NCBI GenBank assembly: GCA_037179385.1
Contig: CM074179.1
Coordinates: 33,237,903 to 33,301,902, forward strand
Direction: 5' to 3'
DNA: 64,000 nucleotides
Origin: Holothuria scabra
Lineage: Eukaryota; Echinodermata; Holothuroidea; Aspidochirotida; Holothuriidae
This document shows, one piece after another, positions 33,948 through 44,872 of the stretch; the first letter of the stretch is position 1, and each line of letters opens with the position of its first letter. The notes under the pieces are model-generated. The model was given only the letters and a program-made list of their open reading frames with translations, searched no databases and was not told where the DNA came from. Made by a program: the position numbers and the translations under genes.

Positions 33948-34083
33948 AAAAAAGTGAGAAGGACTTTAAACCAAAAGGCTCTTTTCAGGGCCAACATATA
34001 TTTAGGTGGGGACGGCTCCATTCTTTTTCTGTCAAACATGCTATTTATGTGTTGTATCGTCTTTAAGAACAAAGGAACGAGAC

Positions 34084-34146
34084 ATACGGACTCGGCTAGA
34101 GGTCTATCCCAGCGTCGTGTGAGACATTAAACGTACCGCTCCGTAT
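34084..34146 (-). ncRNA. 63-nt structured repeat, copy A
   Basis: On the minus strand a 63-nt core is closed by ATACGGA ... TCCGTAT, with an inner GTCTC ... GGGAT helix. It overlaps the open frame downstream of the minus-strand gene stop and is 1 base different from copy C (55778-55840). Flanks 'aacgtatatattcaa' and 'gtctcgttcctttgttc' are also conserved. No known ribozyme core (hammerhead CUGANGA, HDV-like) was recognised. Confidence 0.5.
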
Positions 34147-34227
34147 TGAATATATACGTTTTGAATGATGTATTGAAAAAACTTTTTAAAAATCGAATTA
34201 CAAATCTATTTTGTTTGTTTTTTTTCT

Positions 34228-34746
34228 TTACAATAGTTCTTCTAAAGCTAACGATAAAATATCTGTTTCTGGCTTTCTTGACGATGATAATGGTTGTGGT
34301 TGTGCTGGTGGTGGTGGCGGCGGCTGGTCTATGAGCCATCGGAGCTGTGTTTTCTCCAGTTCCGTAAAAACTGGTCTCTTCATGCTGAGATCCAGAGGTT
34401 CTGTTAATTTTCGGGTCGAAGGAAAAGCAGGTGGGTCTTTTGGTAACCCCAATCGTCGAGTGTTGGTTTTGCAACTAGCTCCAAACAGTTGAAAATGTAA
34501 CACGTAGTTCCTTAGATGTAGGACATTGTCGCACTGGTTACAATAAAACAGGTCAGCCATTTTTAGATGACGGGCGTAAAACGACAGGCTGTTTGTGTGG
34601 TCTGAAAGTGAACGCGACGGCAATTTTTCTTCTTGTAATTCGTAATGAAACTTTATTAGATCTTGTTTATGCGGATACTCAAAGACTTCTGATTGTGAAA
34701 AATCGATGCACGGCCTTTTAAAGTGCTCGGATGCGGTTCAAACCGG
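34228..34746 (-). CDS. Cys-motif protein with PxDLS (CtBP-binding-type) motif
   Basis: Only Polinton gene on the minus strand. The first ATG (34560) gives 110 residues: a CNQC plus downstream His/Cys cluster (residues 7-30), a Lys/Arg/Pro linker, EPLDLSMKRP at about residues 54-63, poly-Pro, and a Leu-rich acidic C-terminus (ILSLALEELL). The frame stays open and coding-like a further 60 codons upstream to about 34746 without an ATG, so the true N-terminus may be longer or its start lost. PxDLS motifs recruit CtBP co-repressors; adenovirus early proteins use the same type of motif. A transcription-modulating accessory role is an inference. It is divergent from the polymerase gene, sharing the 34.75-35.1-kb intergenic region. 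Confidence 0.6.
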
Positions 34747-34790
34747 TTTTATCCGGTTCGAGGCACCGCACAAAATACACGCGCAACAGA

Positions 34791-34934
34791 GAAGGGCGGA
34801 GCTTAGAACTTCGATTCACACAGACGTGTGTGTGTGTGTTTGTGTTAGCGCGCGTGCGGAACTCCAGACATGTATGACATAACGCGCGCTACAGGGGGCG
34901 GGGCTTAGAACGTCGGTTTACACAGACGAACGTG
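34791..34934. promoter_or_regulatory. Duplicated GC-box segment between divergent genes
   Basis: 'gggcggagcttagaacttcg' (34794) and 'ggggcggggcttagaacgtc' (34896) head two related ~40-bp segments, each ending '(t)tcacacagacg' or '(t)tacacagacg'. They lie between the minus-strand gene and the plus-strand polymerase gene, so a shared promoter/enhancer is likely. A TG microsatellite separates them. Confidence 0.5.
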
Positions 34935-35099
34935 TGGAACTGCGCGGTGATCGACAGGTCGCGTCAACCAATGAGAAAGGAGACCTGCGCGTGCGTACTA
35001 TTGTTACTGTTGTACTGTGTGCGTGTGATTGTTGGGAGAGTTTTCGCGCTCATTCGAATTTTGGTGTTTCGACAGTACAGACGTACGTGCGCGTACAGT

Positions 35100-35906
35100 T
35101 GGGTCAAGTATAATGAAGGTGATTTGGCCGGAATTCTCAACGGAAAGAGACAGTTCCGTATGGAGCTGAAGAAAGACATTCCCTCCGTCTTGTTCATAGG
35201 GGGTTCGAAGGCCCACATCAGGTATTTCGGTCAGCCCCGCACCTGTTTTCACTGTAGAGAGGAGGGACATGAGGCCAAGTCATGCCCTAACAAACGTTGT
35301 GGCAGATGCCTGCAGTTGGGGCATGAGAGGGCAACGTGTCCCAATGATGTGCGGTGTAACTTGTGCGGGGAGGAGGGACATGTTTCTGGTGCCTGCCCCA
35401 CATCGTACTCTGCACGTGCAAGTGCAGATGTGGAGCCGGCAGGTGAACCCTCTTCACACCCTGAACCAATGGTGGAGGATCCCAGGTCCCCTACGCCTGA
35501 TGAGGTGGCACATCAGGTGGAACAAGAGTTCCTAGCTTCTAAGGGATGTGAGGTGGTCTGTGGGAACCCTGAGGTAGGCCCTTCCCAACCCTCCACATCA
35601 GTACCTGAGGCACAATCCGCACCAGCTCCTGGGGAGGCTGGAATACTGACAGTGGAGAATGACCTTCAACTGTCATCGGATTCGGAGTCTGACACTGCCA
35701 TGTCAGATGTGGGAGGACCTGCCTCAGAGCCTCCACCAAAGGACCCACCATCTGGGGAGGGCTGGTTTGATTTGTGTGAGGCCGTTGAACTTGAGCCCAA
35801 GTTGAAAAGGTCGGCCTCAGGGGAGGTCTCCGACCGAGTTAGTCCTTCTGTGCCACCAGCACCAGATCCATGTAATAAAAAGGCTAGGTCAGAGACAGTT
35901 TTGTAA
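35100..35906 (+). pseudogene. LINE ORF1, CCHC zinc-knuckle nucleic-acid binding protein
   Basis: About 268 codons are open to the stop at 35906. Three CCHC knuckles follow one another: CFHCREEGHEAKSC, CGRCLQLGHERATC and CNLCGEEGHVSGAC. A long acidic/Pro-rich tail follows, ending KKARSETVL. The N-terminal part of ORF1 is missing. The open frame extends upstream to 34932 only by chance through Polinton intergenic DNA; its hydrophobic 'LLLLLYCVRVIVG' segment is not a real signal peptide. ORF1 proteins of Tx1/L1 LINEs coat the RNA in RNPs. The EN-RT ORF starts 18 bp downstream. Confidence 0.85.
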
Positions 35907-35924
35907 TTTCACACTCCACATTTC

Positions 35925-38900
35925 ATGAATGGTCCCCTGTCCCTCATGACCCTGAATGTTAACGGCATGAGGGACAGTCGGAAGCGGTCCAGAATATTCC
36001 AACTTTGTAAATCATTAGGTGTGGACTTCGTTTTCCTCCAAGAGACTCACATTGTTAATGAGGACGATGTCTACACCTGGTCCTACGAATGGGGTGGGGG
36101 TTTGTACGCTTCCTTTGGTTCCGCATCTTCCTGTGGATCTGTCATTTTAGTTTCTCCAAGATGGACTCTCCTGGTCGGAAAGGTTGATCATGATCATGAG
36201 GGTCGATTGGTATGCATCACCATCAAACATCCTTGCGGGAATTTCTTCCTATGTAACGTTTATGCCCCTAACCAACCTACAGACAGAAGGATTTTTTTTG
36301 CTACCCTGCCATCCTTCGTTCCTGGCTGTGCCCCTTGTATCCTATCTGGAGACTTCAACTGTGTCCCTGACACACGGTTTGATCGAATGTCCACCTTCAC
36401 ATCTTCAAGCTGTAGTGTGGGTATGGTGGAGTTGGACATGTTCACAAAGAATCACGATATGGTTGACGTTTGGAGAGTGCAGCATCCTGGCTTGTCCGTG
36501 TTCACTTGGCACCGCCCTGATGGCACGGACGCCTCAAGGTTGGACCGGGTGTACGCTCCAACGGCTCTGTCACCAAGTGATTGCGAAGTTGTGGCATGTC
36601 CAATTTCGGACCATGATGCAGTTACTGTCTCATTCCAACCCCCAGAGTCATGGCCAGTAGGGAGGGGGTTCTGGAAAATGAACACAGATATTCTAACGGA
36701 GGCTGAATATAGCAAAGATTTTAAGGCCAGGTACGAAGGGTGGCGAACTTTGAGGCCGGCCTTTTCAACAGGTTTAGAGTGGTGGGATGATGTAAAGAGC
36801 CGCATCAAACGTTTTACAGTGGAGTACTGTGTAGCAAGAGCTCGTCGAAGAAGGGGGGAGTTCCTTTCACTTTGCTCTAGGGAGAGGAACGGGGACCACT
36901 CCGCACTTCATGCAATCCAACAGTATCTTGATGAAAAACTACACGGGGCCCGGGTTCGTGCTCGTGTGCAATGTGTGGAGGCGGAGGAGAAACCAACCAT
37001 TAAGTTCTACCGGGACGTCACAAAGTATGCCATTGATCGCAGCATAAAAGCTGTCCGTGACGCCCACGGTGTGGTACATAAGGACCCTCTCGACATTGTA
37101 GAAGAGTACAAAAACTTTTATAAGCAGCTGTATACCCAGGCAGATGTCGATGAAGACCTTTAAAAGTCCCTATTAGATAATATTGACAAGACGCCCTCTA
37201 AAGATCGGAATGATGAACTTGGCTCCCCTTTGACTATTGACGAGCTCTGGAAGGCAGTGGTGAAGATGAAAGGCGGAAAGGCACCTGGGTCCGACGGTAT
37301 TCCAGTAGAATTCTATAAACGCTTCTGGGGTACCGTAGCACATGATCTCCGTGACGTATTCGTCTCTGGCTTCCTTGCTGGCTCATTGAGCCACTCGCAG
37401 CGCACAGGCATAATTACTTTGCTGCCTAAGTCGTGAGACCCCCTCGAACCGAAAAACAAACGGCCAATCACCTTGTTAAATGTAGATTACAAGATTCTGG
37501 CGAAAGCCCTTTGCAACAGGCTAGGCACAGTTATGCCAGATCTTGTAGGGTCCTTTCAGACTTGTGCGGTGCGGGGACACAGTATTCAGCAGAACCTCTG
37601 GGTGGTGCGGGACTTAGTTGAATACGTGATGGACCGTGATCTTCCATGTGCCCTGGTCTCCCTCGATCAGGAGAAGGCCTTTGACATGGTTGATCATGGA
37701 TTCCTCTTTAAAATTTTGAAGAAGTTTTGTTTGCATCCAGTTTTCGTTAAATGGACCTCCTTATTGTACAATAGTGTAAATAGTCGGGTTATCGTTAATG
37801 GCCTACCGTCAGACCCCTTCAGTGTCCAACGTGGCGTACGGCAGGGGTGCCCCCTATCACCTTTACTCTACGTATTGTTTAGTGAATCAATAGCAAGGGC
37901 CTTTCAAGTAGAGCCTTTGTTTCAACCATTTCAGATTCCCGGTGGTGTTGAAGTTAAGTGCCTTCAGTATGCTGATGACGTCACATGCGTAGTCTCCGAC
38001 CTAGCTTCCTTCAAGGCCCTTAGTGGCACGTTGTCTAAGTTTCAAAGAGCCACAGGTGCCAGACTGAATCCCAATAAGACCAAAGGACTTCGCCTAGGTA
38101 AGTGGCGGTCAAGAAGACTGCCCTTCGCTGCATCATGGGTAGACGACGCCATAAGGATAAACGGCATATGGTTTGGTTATGGGCAAACCGAGTTACTTAC
38201 CTGGAATGAGAAAGTGGACCTGGTGGAAGCTAGGTTGAAGGACTTCGGCGAGCGCCACATTAGCCTGTTCGGAAAGGTGACAGTTATCAACCGTTTTATT
38301 TATCCCCTTTTGTGGTATCCAGGCACCGTTCTGGCTGCTCCAAAGGGTGTCCTGTTGCGTCTCGAGAGGGCTGTGTTTAGGTTTTTATGGTCAGGGAAGA
38401 CGGAGCTCGTAAGAAGAGGGATGGTATATCAGGATGTTAGGCTTGGTGGGTTGGGTCTTGTGCATTTTCCTTCCAAACTCCGTGTTCTCCTGACCAAGTG
38501 TGTTTATAGTGCTGTAGACAGCAGAATGCCTTTTGCCTATTTTGTCCGTTATTGGGGGGGATTATCATTTCGTCGGTTCTTTCCCTCCCTGTTTAGTAAC
38601 AGTGAACCCCACAGCTGGAGGCCCTCGGAGGCATACAGTCAAATGAGAGAAACGCTCCTAATGATATCTAGAGTTGGGGACGTTTCGCAGTTAAGTGCAA
38701 GAGACCTATACCAGGCTGTTTTTGAAGAATTGGTTGGCCAGGTCCAATCCAATTACTATGCTTCAGGGTCGGAAGTGTGGCGTGTGGTCCACAGCAGATC
38801 ATTAGATTACCGCAGGCGAGACTTGTTGTGGCGAATCGCACATGATGCGATTGTGACTAATCTCAAGCGTCTTCGGTGGCGTCTTGGAGATGGAATTTGC

Positions 38901-39317
38901 CCACGCAATGGATGCACAAAGTGGGAGAGTGTGTCACATGTGTTTTGGCAGTGTGAATTTGTGGCCCTCTTCTGGGAATGGTTCCAGGTCCTGACTGATC
39001 GCTTGACGATGGGCAACACATGGGCGGTCGGCCGGGACTATGCTTTGTATGGTCTTTCACCCCCGCCATGCAGTACAAGTATTCAGGGCATACTTACCTT
39101 TGCTTCGGCCTCCATAAAGCTGGCCTTATGGAGAGACCGATGTAACGTTGTTTTTGGGGGGATGGGGAAGCCTGCGGACGTCGTCCTGGCGTCGGTGAAG
39201 GCGGAGGTGAGGCTGAGGGTTGAGTCCGACTTCGTTCGTTTGCCAAGGTCGGCGTTCGGTAGGCGATGGGGTCTACTCGTTTCGGTGAGGGGGAACCGTG
39301 TGGTGGTCAACTTGTAA
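35925..39317 (+). pseudogene. LINE ORF2: APE endonuclease + reverse transcriptase
   Basis: One frame of 1131 codons with two in-frame stops (37161-37163 and 37434-37436). The N-terminal APE-type endonuclease shows LNVNGMRD, QETHI, then YAPN, GDFNCVPD (near 36350), and SDHDAV. The RT shows GKAPGSDGIPVEFYKRFWGT, DQEKAFDMVDH, QRGVRQGCPLSPLL and the catalytic YADDV near 37970. A C-terminal Cys/His-rich segment (CPRNGCTKWESVSHVFWQC) follows. Closely related to copy C on the minus strand at 10-12.8 kb, which has sense codons at both stop positions. Confidence 0.92.
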
Positions 39318-39653
39318 TAGGGTGGGTCTGTAAGGTGCTTGTAAATAGTTGTAAATATCTGTATGTATAGGTTTACTACTGTAATGAACATTTTCTGTAC
39401 ATAGTTTGTAAATATTTGTACACATACCTTATTACTGTAATGAACACAATTTTCTGTTTGACTTAAGCAATCTGTAGATAGTTTGCGTTTATGTTTTTGC
39501 CCGATCCGGTTTCAGTTTTTGTTTTTGTTTTGCATGTGCCGTTTCAATGCACTTAAAAAGCACACGTCATCGACTTTAGGGTCGGCAGGTCGAGTGTTAA
39601 CGAGAGACTCGTGACGATATTTTAGTCGTGTATACATGTAATGGTCCAGGAAG

Positions 39654-39664
39654 TATATAAATAA
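39654..39664 (+). promoter_or_regulatory. TATA box of the Polinton polymerase gene
   Basis: 'tatataaataa' about 80 bp upstream of the ATG at 39733. The LINE ends 90 bp upstream of it, so the core promoter survives but is separated from the GC-box segment by 4.5 kb. Confidence 0.6.
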
Positions 39665-39732
39665 GATGTTTGAAATCGTCTTCTCTCATTTGTATCCAGG
39701 ATTTCCAAAGATAAACATCGATTCTTTGTGCA

Positions 39733-42700
39733 ATGCACAAAGCTACGCTTACAGAAAAGGGAATAAGGGAGGGGTGGGAAATTCATTGGAGTCAGAGGAA
39801 AAGCAAACCGTTTTTTACAACACGAGGACGAGGGAATCAAAATGGATACCGCTGGTACGACGACCTCTTTCTCCCAGACGACAAGCGGAAGCGGAACGAC
39901 GCCGAGCCAACTTATTAGACCGAGATTCGTTGGACGGAACCGGATCGGCGAAACGTGTCCGTACAAGCTGTACCGACCCCTGCTGTAGAAGAGGAGGAGG
40001 AGGAAGAAGGAGAAGAAGATACATTAGCTCGCGCCATAGCGGAAACGATTCCCGAGATAAACGATCCCGAAAATGAGGATATTATCCCTGATACTCAACC
40101 TTTCAAACCAGAAGAAAACGGGGAAGATAACGAGGAGGAGAATGAAGGCGATGAAGAGGATGAAGAAGGGGGTGATGATGACGACGATGATGAGGAGGAT
40201 AATGAGGATGAAGAAGAGGGTGATGACGATGACCCGGAAGAAAATGATGATGAAGAAGAAGAGGCTTATCGAGAAGAAGAAGAAGACGGTAGTGACGAAC
40301 GAGAAGACGACGACGATGAGCGTAATGACGATGAAGAAGACGAAGAAGGGGGTGAAGGAGAAGAAATGGAAATTGCCGGTGATGGAAGTGAAGACGACGG
40401 TGAGGATGATGAGGAGGAGGAAGAGGAGGAGGAAGTTAGACCCAGGGATTGTTGGAGAGTCAGAAACGAAAGAAGGAGAAGAATCAGAAGATTTCAAGCG
40501 GATGCTGACGAGTGGATTCTAGAATTTCTGGACGAATCCATGGCAAATTTTATTCGTCATAGAGGCAACGTTATGATTGCGGTCTATGACATCGTTCAAG
40601 ATATCATCGAGGAACTCATGCACGGTTTTGCGCCCGGCGATATGGTAGGGGTTCAAATCCAACATCCTGCATTACGCGAAGATATATACGTACCCATCAT
40701 GCGTCGTGACCAATTGAATGCCAATCCTATTTTGGCCATCATCGAAATCGTGATGCAATCTAACGAAGAGTTTACTTTCGATGGCCACATGACATTTCAC
40801 ATCATCAGGATCCAAGACATGGTCGGTGGAAATGATGACGTCATCCAGGACTGGGCCAAATTAAAAAAAGCGTGGTACGCATCCAAAACAAAGACGACGA
40901 CATGTGTCTGGCACGAGCCATCGTCACGGCCGTAGCACATCATCGACAGAAAACGGACCGGACCGTCAATTGGAATAACATAACTCGCCAAAACCCTTCA
41001 CGCACGGGCGGATGTACCGATCGGTTCTTGCGGCCTGGAACACGTCTCTCGATTCGAGAAAGTTTTACCGGAGTATAGAATCACCATCGTCACCAGAGGT
41101 CGAACGGAAGCCATCATTCACAAAGGCTCGAATGAAAAGGGGATACCGATCTTCTTATATTACCACGACCGTCATTTTGACACCGTCACCAACATGAGTG
41201 GATTCCTGAACAGACACGCATTTTGCACCAAATGTTTCAAGGCATACAAGGACCCGAAATGGCACAAATGTTCGATCAAGTGTCATGCCTGCAGAACACC
41301 GAACGGACAGTCCTGTGAGGAAGAAAAAGACGCCCGGTGGTACTGTGACGATTGTCGTCGCGTCTTTAAGAACGAAACCTGTTTTCAAAACCACAAGAGC
41401 GGCAAGCCAACGACCTGTGAAACCGTTCGCCGATCTTGACCTACTCCGAAGGCAAGAAGAAACACGTGTGTGGTGTGCAATATTGTCAAATGTGCCAAAA
41501 AGATCGACCACGAGGACATTTATGTTTCATGCAACCGATTCGCCCTAGTGATTCTCTACGGTCATGTCCGGATTACATCTTTTTCGATTTCGAATCCAGA
41601 GTGGACGAGACAAACGGGCGACACATTCCCAACTATGCCGTGGCCCATTAAGTGTGTGCATTATGCATCGACGAAGAAGATATCGAGAGGCCGTGCGAAC
41701 ACGAAAGACAAGTCTGTTTCAAAGGTGACGACACCGTCGAGGATTTTTGCACGTGGGCGTACTCGAATCCCAATTCGATTTTCATGGCACACAACCTGAA
41801 GGGATACGACGGTCATTTCGTCGTGTCCTGTTTTTCGAAGATGGGGATGACACCGACTTCCATCATCACGAACGGTTCCAAGATTACGTGCATGGAATAC
41901 GAATTGCCGAGAACGTCTCGTAATAACAAGGTGGAGAAAATCGTATTCAAAGATTCTTTCAACTTCATCCCCATGGCACTTTCCAAGTTTTCCAAAACCT
42001 TCGGACTTTCTGAAGAGAAAGGATATTTCCCGTATCTGTTCAACACAAGAGAACACGAAAGTTACGTGGGACCGTAACTTCGATGCCTGGTACGCACAGC
42101 AAAAGGGAACAGTCTTCGATATGGAGAATGAAATGAAAAAATATTGCGTGGCAGACGTGGATCTATTGAGAAAAGGATGTTTGACATTTCGCCGCATTTT
42201 TCAAACCATGAATGACGTGGATCCATTTGCAGAAGCCATGACCATAGCCCAAGCCTGTCAGAAAGTGTTCCGAAAATGTTTTCTGGAAGAAGAAACCATC
42301 GCAGCCGTCCCTCATCTCGGATACGACAATCATTCGTTAAAAGCCTTGAAATGATTGGCATGGCTCGGTCACAGAGATGGAATTCACATTCAACATGCAC
42401 GCAGCGGAGGCGAGACCACGGTGGCAGGGTACAAAGTCGACGGTTCTTGCGGTAACACGATCTACGAGTTTCAAGGTTGTCTCTGGCACGGATGTCCCAC
42501 GTGTCACCCCGATCGCCAAAAACTAGTTCCGGGCTCTACATTAACCGTAGAAGATGTCTATCAGAAAACCGTGTGGAAAATCGGGGACTTACGAAGATCC
42601 GGTATGAACGTCGTGGAAATGTGGGAATGCGAATACGATCGAATGCTTTGCCGAGACGAAAAGATGAACGAGTTCGTGCAGGCTCTCGACTACAAGCCAC

Positions 42701-44070
42701 CTCGCAATCCGAGAAATGCTTTCTTCGGTGGGAGAACCAACGCGACCTGCTTAAAGTACGAAGCCAAACCGGGGGAATCCATCAAGTACATCGACGTATG
42801 TTCTCTCTACCCGTGGGTGAACAAGTACGGACGCTATCCCATCGGACACCCTACGATCGTGACAGAAAACTTTAGACCCTGGCAAGAATACGAAGGCCTC
42901 ATTTACTGTCGGGTATTACCGCCCAGAAAACTCTATCATCCGGTGCTGCCCTATAGATCGGACAACAAGTTGCTGTTTCCTCTCTGTGCCAGGTGTGCAG
43001 ACGAACGACGACTTGACGACTGCGAACACACCGACCGCGAAAGAGCTATCGAAGGTACCTGGGTGACGTTAGAACTGAAGAAAGCGGTGGAGAAGGGATA
43101 CGCCGTGTTGAGCGTTTACGAAGTATGGCACTTTGCGGAACACACCCAGTACGACCCACAGACCCGTCGAGGTGGATTATTTTCGGGATACATCAATACT
43201 TTTTTAAAATGAAACAAGAAGCGGACGGATGGCCCAGTGAGTGTCACACCGAGGCGGACAAGAAAGCATACGTCGACGACTACGAAAGGCGGGAGGGAGT
43301 TCGGCTGGAAACCATCGAGAAAAATGAAGGCAAACGATGTCTCGCAAAATTGATGCTCAACTCGTTTTGGGGAAAATTTGGTCAGAGATGTAATTTGCCT
43401 CACAAAACCCTCATCATTTTGGGAATTGGCATCCGATTCCACAAAAGAGGTCAAAATTACCAGGATCGACAAAGACTGTATGGAATTGATTTGCACCGAC
43501 AAAGAGGAATGCGTAGACGGCGGAGGCAATAAGAACATTTTTATCGCCGCTTACACCACCGCACAAGCCAGGTTGAAATTGTATTCTTACCTCGAACGAC
43601 TGGACGAGCGGGTGTTGTATTTCGATACGGATTCCATCGTATACGTCTCTCGTCACGGTCAATACGATCCGCCCATCGGAAATTACCTGGGAGACATGAC
43701 TGATGAACTGGAAAAGGATTATGGTACGGGAAGTTACATCACCAAATTCGTCTCGGGTGGACCCAAGAATTATGCCTACGAAGTATATTCTACAAAGAAA
43801 GGCACTACCAGCCGGTACAGCAAGGTACGAGGCATCACTTTGACAGCTCGCGTCAACCAGTTGGTGAATTTTAGCAGCATGACAACCCTCGTAGAGCAAT
43901 TCGATCCAAAACGCGAAGACAACAAAAGCATCCTCGTCAAGAAAGAACACGATATCGTGAGAAAACGATTGGGCCAAGTTTTTACTAAACCGACTCAGAA
44001 AGTGTACAGGATAGTGTACGACAAACGGGTGTTGAAACCCGATTTTTCCACCGTACCTTACGGGTACTGA
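39733..44070 (+). pseudogene. Polinton protein-primed DNA polymerase B with N-terminal WW domain
   Basis: Replicative polymerase of the element. Order: a WW-type domain split over two frames (GWEIHW in one, FYNTRTRESKWIP in the next), a ~130-residue acidic region (40100-40440), a Polinton PolB N-terminal region (MRRDQLNANPILAI, MQSNEEFTFDG), DDDMCLARAIV (40890), a Cys-rich segment (41200-41440), Exo I FFDFES (41580), Exo II AHNLKGYDGHF (41790), Exo III YCVADVDLLR (42140), Pol A YIDVCSLYP (42790), Pol B KLMLNSFWGKFG (43350) and Pol C YFDTDS (43620), ending TVPYGY. The frame changes near 39805, 39950, 40880, 41030, 41430, 42075, 43205 and 43400, and in-frame stops lie at 41649 and 42352. It is unlikely to yield active enzyme. 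Whether the WW region is part of this protein or a separate small gene is uncertain. Confidence 0.9.
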
Positions 44071-44074
44071 TATG

Positions 44075-44083
44075 TATAAAAGG
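44075..44083 (+). promoter_or_regulatory. TATA box
   Basis: 'tataaaagg' directly after the polymerase stop codon, 27 bp before the ATG at 44110. Confidence 0.55.
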
Positions 44084-44109
44084 AAGACGTTTCATCATTA
44101 GCGCTCGAG

Positions 44110-44355
44110 ATGTCATTCCACTGTCACTCAGATTGTATCAAACCGATCGATCAAAAGCTGTGTCCATGACACTGTTTCTCCATTTATCGACCGCACGTGA
44201 AACACGTAAATCGGCACGTCAAGCGTCGAGATGTCCACCAGAGGTGGATGAACTCCAATGCTGATTATCGGTACAAAAGACATCGAGTATTATTTCGATA
44301 TAGGAATAAATACGAGACTTCTAAGAAACAGAAAAAGAAGAGTCAGCCGTACCTT
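44110..44355 (+). pseudogene. Small basic Polinton protein remnant
   Basis: ATG at 44110 downstream of a TATA box; after 19 codons a TGA interrupts the frame, which then continues in the same frame as a strongly basic segment (VKHVNRHVKRRDVHQRW, KKQKKKS) to about 44355, where a tandem repeat begins. It may be a decayed small DNA-binding or nuclear-localised protein. No family recognised. Confidence 0.35.
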
Positions 44356-44362
44356 GGAGAAG

Positions 44363-44466
44363 CATTTCGGATAGCATTCGCAAGGATCGTATATCTTGGT
44401 TGTGGTACAACTATCATTTCGGATAGCATTCGCAAGGATCGCATATCTTGGTTGTGGTACACCTAT
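44363..44466 (+). repeat. 52-bp tandem duplication
   Basis: 'catttcggatagcattcgca' ... 'ggttgtggtaca' occurs twice head-to-tail (44363-44414 and 44415-44466) with two differences. It lies in the 5' region of the next gene. Confidence 0.85.
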
Positions 44467-44530
44467 CATTCCCCATAAAAGGCACGAGGTATTCGGTAAA
44501 GTGTCATTTGAAAGGGGGACACCTAGGAAG

Positions 44531-44872
44531 ATGGACTTCAAACTAGCGGCGAGAAAATCCTTCACGGAATCATTGGAAAGTACGACGACCGTAGATCACA
44601 AAAAGACTACCACTGGGCACAATTCTTTTTACATACTGTGCTTCCCATTGTCAGATTGCAGAGAGGAAGACGAATACCTGTTCGACCTTTTAGTGGAAAA
44701 GCTGAAGCGTGCTAAAAATGCACAGGTGCAACACGTCTGCAAAGGTTGTCGTGATGGCCACTTCTTCGTCACCGGGTATACTTTACACAACGACGTTTTC
44801 GAAATCGTCATGACGTTTGCTGCAGAGTTGCGACGTTCCATGGTCGGCGGTAAGGTACTCCGTCCCAGATGA
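44531..44872 (+). CDS. Polinton protein of unknown function (113 aa)
   Basis: Start chosen at ATG 44531, after the tandem repeat; the same frame is open further upstream but that part only translates the repeat. The protein begins MDFKLAARKSF and has a central HVCKGCRDGHFFVTGY segment that could bind metal. It ends at 44872, where ATGA overlaps the start of the next gene, implying coupled expression from one transcript. No family recognised beyond its position in the element. Confidence 0.55.
   Translation: MDFKLAARKSFTESLESTTTVDHKKTTTGHNSFYILCFPLSDCREEDEYLFDLLVEKLKRAKNAQVQHVCKGCRDGHFFVTGYTLHNDVFEIVMTFAAELRRSMVGGKVLRPR

Larger units (their letters stand above)
35097..39564 (+). mobile_element. 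Tx1/L1-like LINE inserted in the Polinton (copy F)
   Basis: 5'-truncated within ORF1 (homology with copy A starts at about 35099). It contains most of ORF1, all of the EN-RT ORF and the 3' UTR, ending 'gtttcaatgcacttaaaaag' at about 39564. It lies between the Polinton's divergent promoters. I found no target duplication, unlike the other copies in this window. Three CCHC knuckles in ORF1 and the RT sequence place it near the Tx1 clade. Confidence 0.9.

Noticed and set aside
34084..34146. 63-nt repeat as hammerhead or HDV-like ribozyme
   Set aside because: No CUGANGA/GAAA core and no evident double pseudoknot; kept only as an unclassified structured repeat.
34932..35099. Apparent signal-peptide-like N-terminus (LLLLLYCVRVIVG) on the LINE ORF1
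   Set aside because: This part is Polinton intergenic DNA that happens to be in frame with the truncated LINE ORF1.
40024..40497. 157-codon minus-strand ORF of Phe/Ile/Val-rich sequence
   Set aside because: It is the antisense of the polymerase gene's Glu/Asp (GAA/GAT) tract; low-complexity shadow with no independent signal.
43414..43977. 187-codon minus-strand ORF
   Set aside because: Opposite strand of polymerase motif C region, where the plus strand carries clear family motifs.
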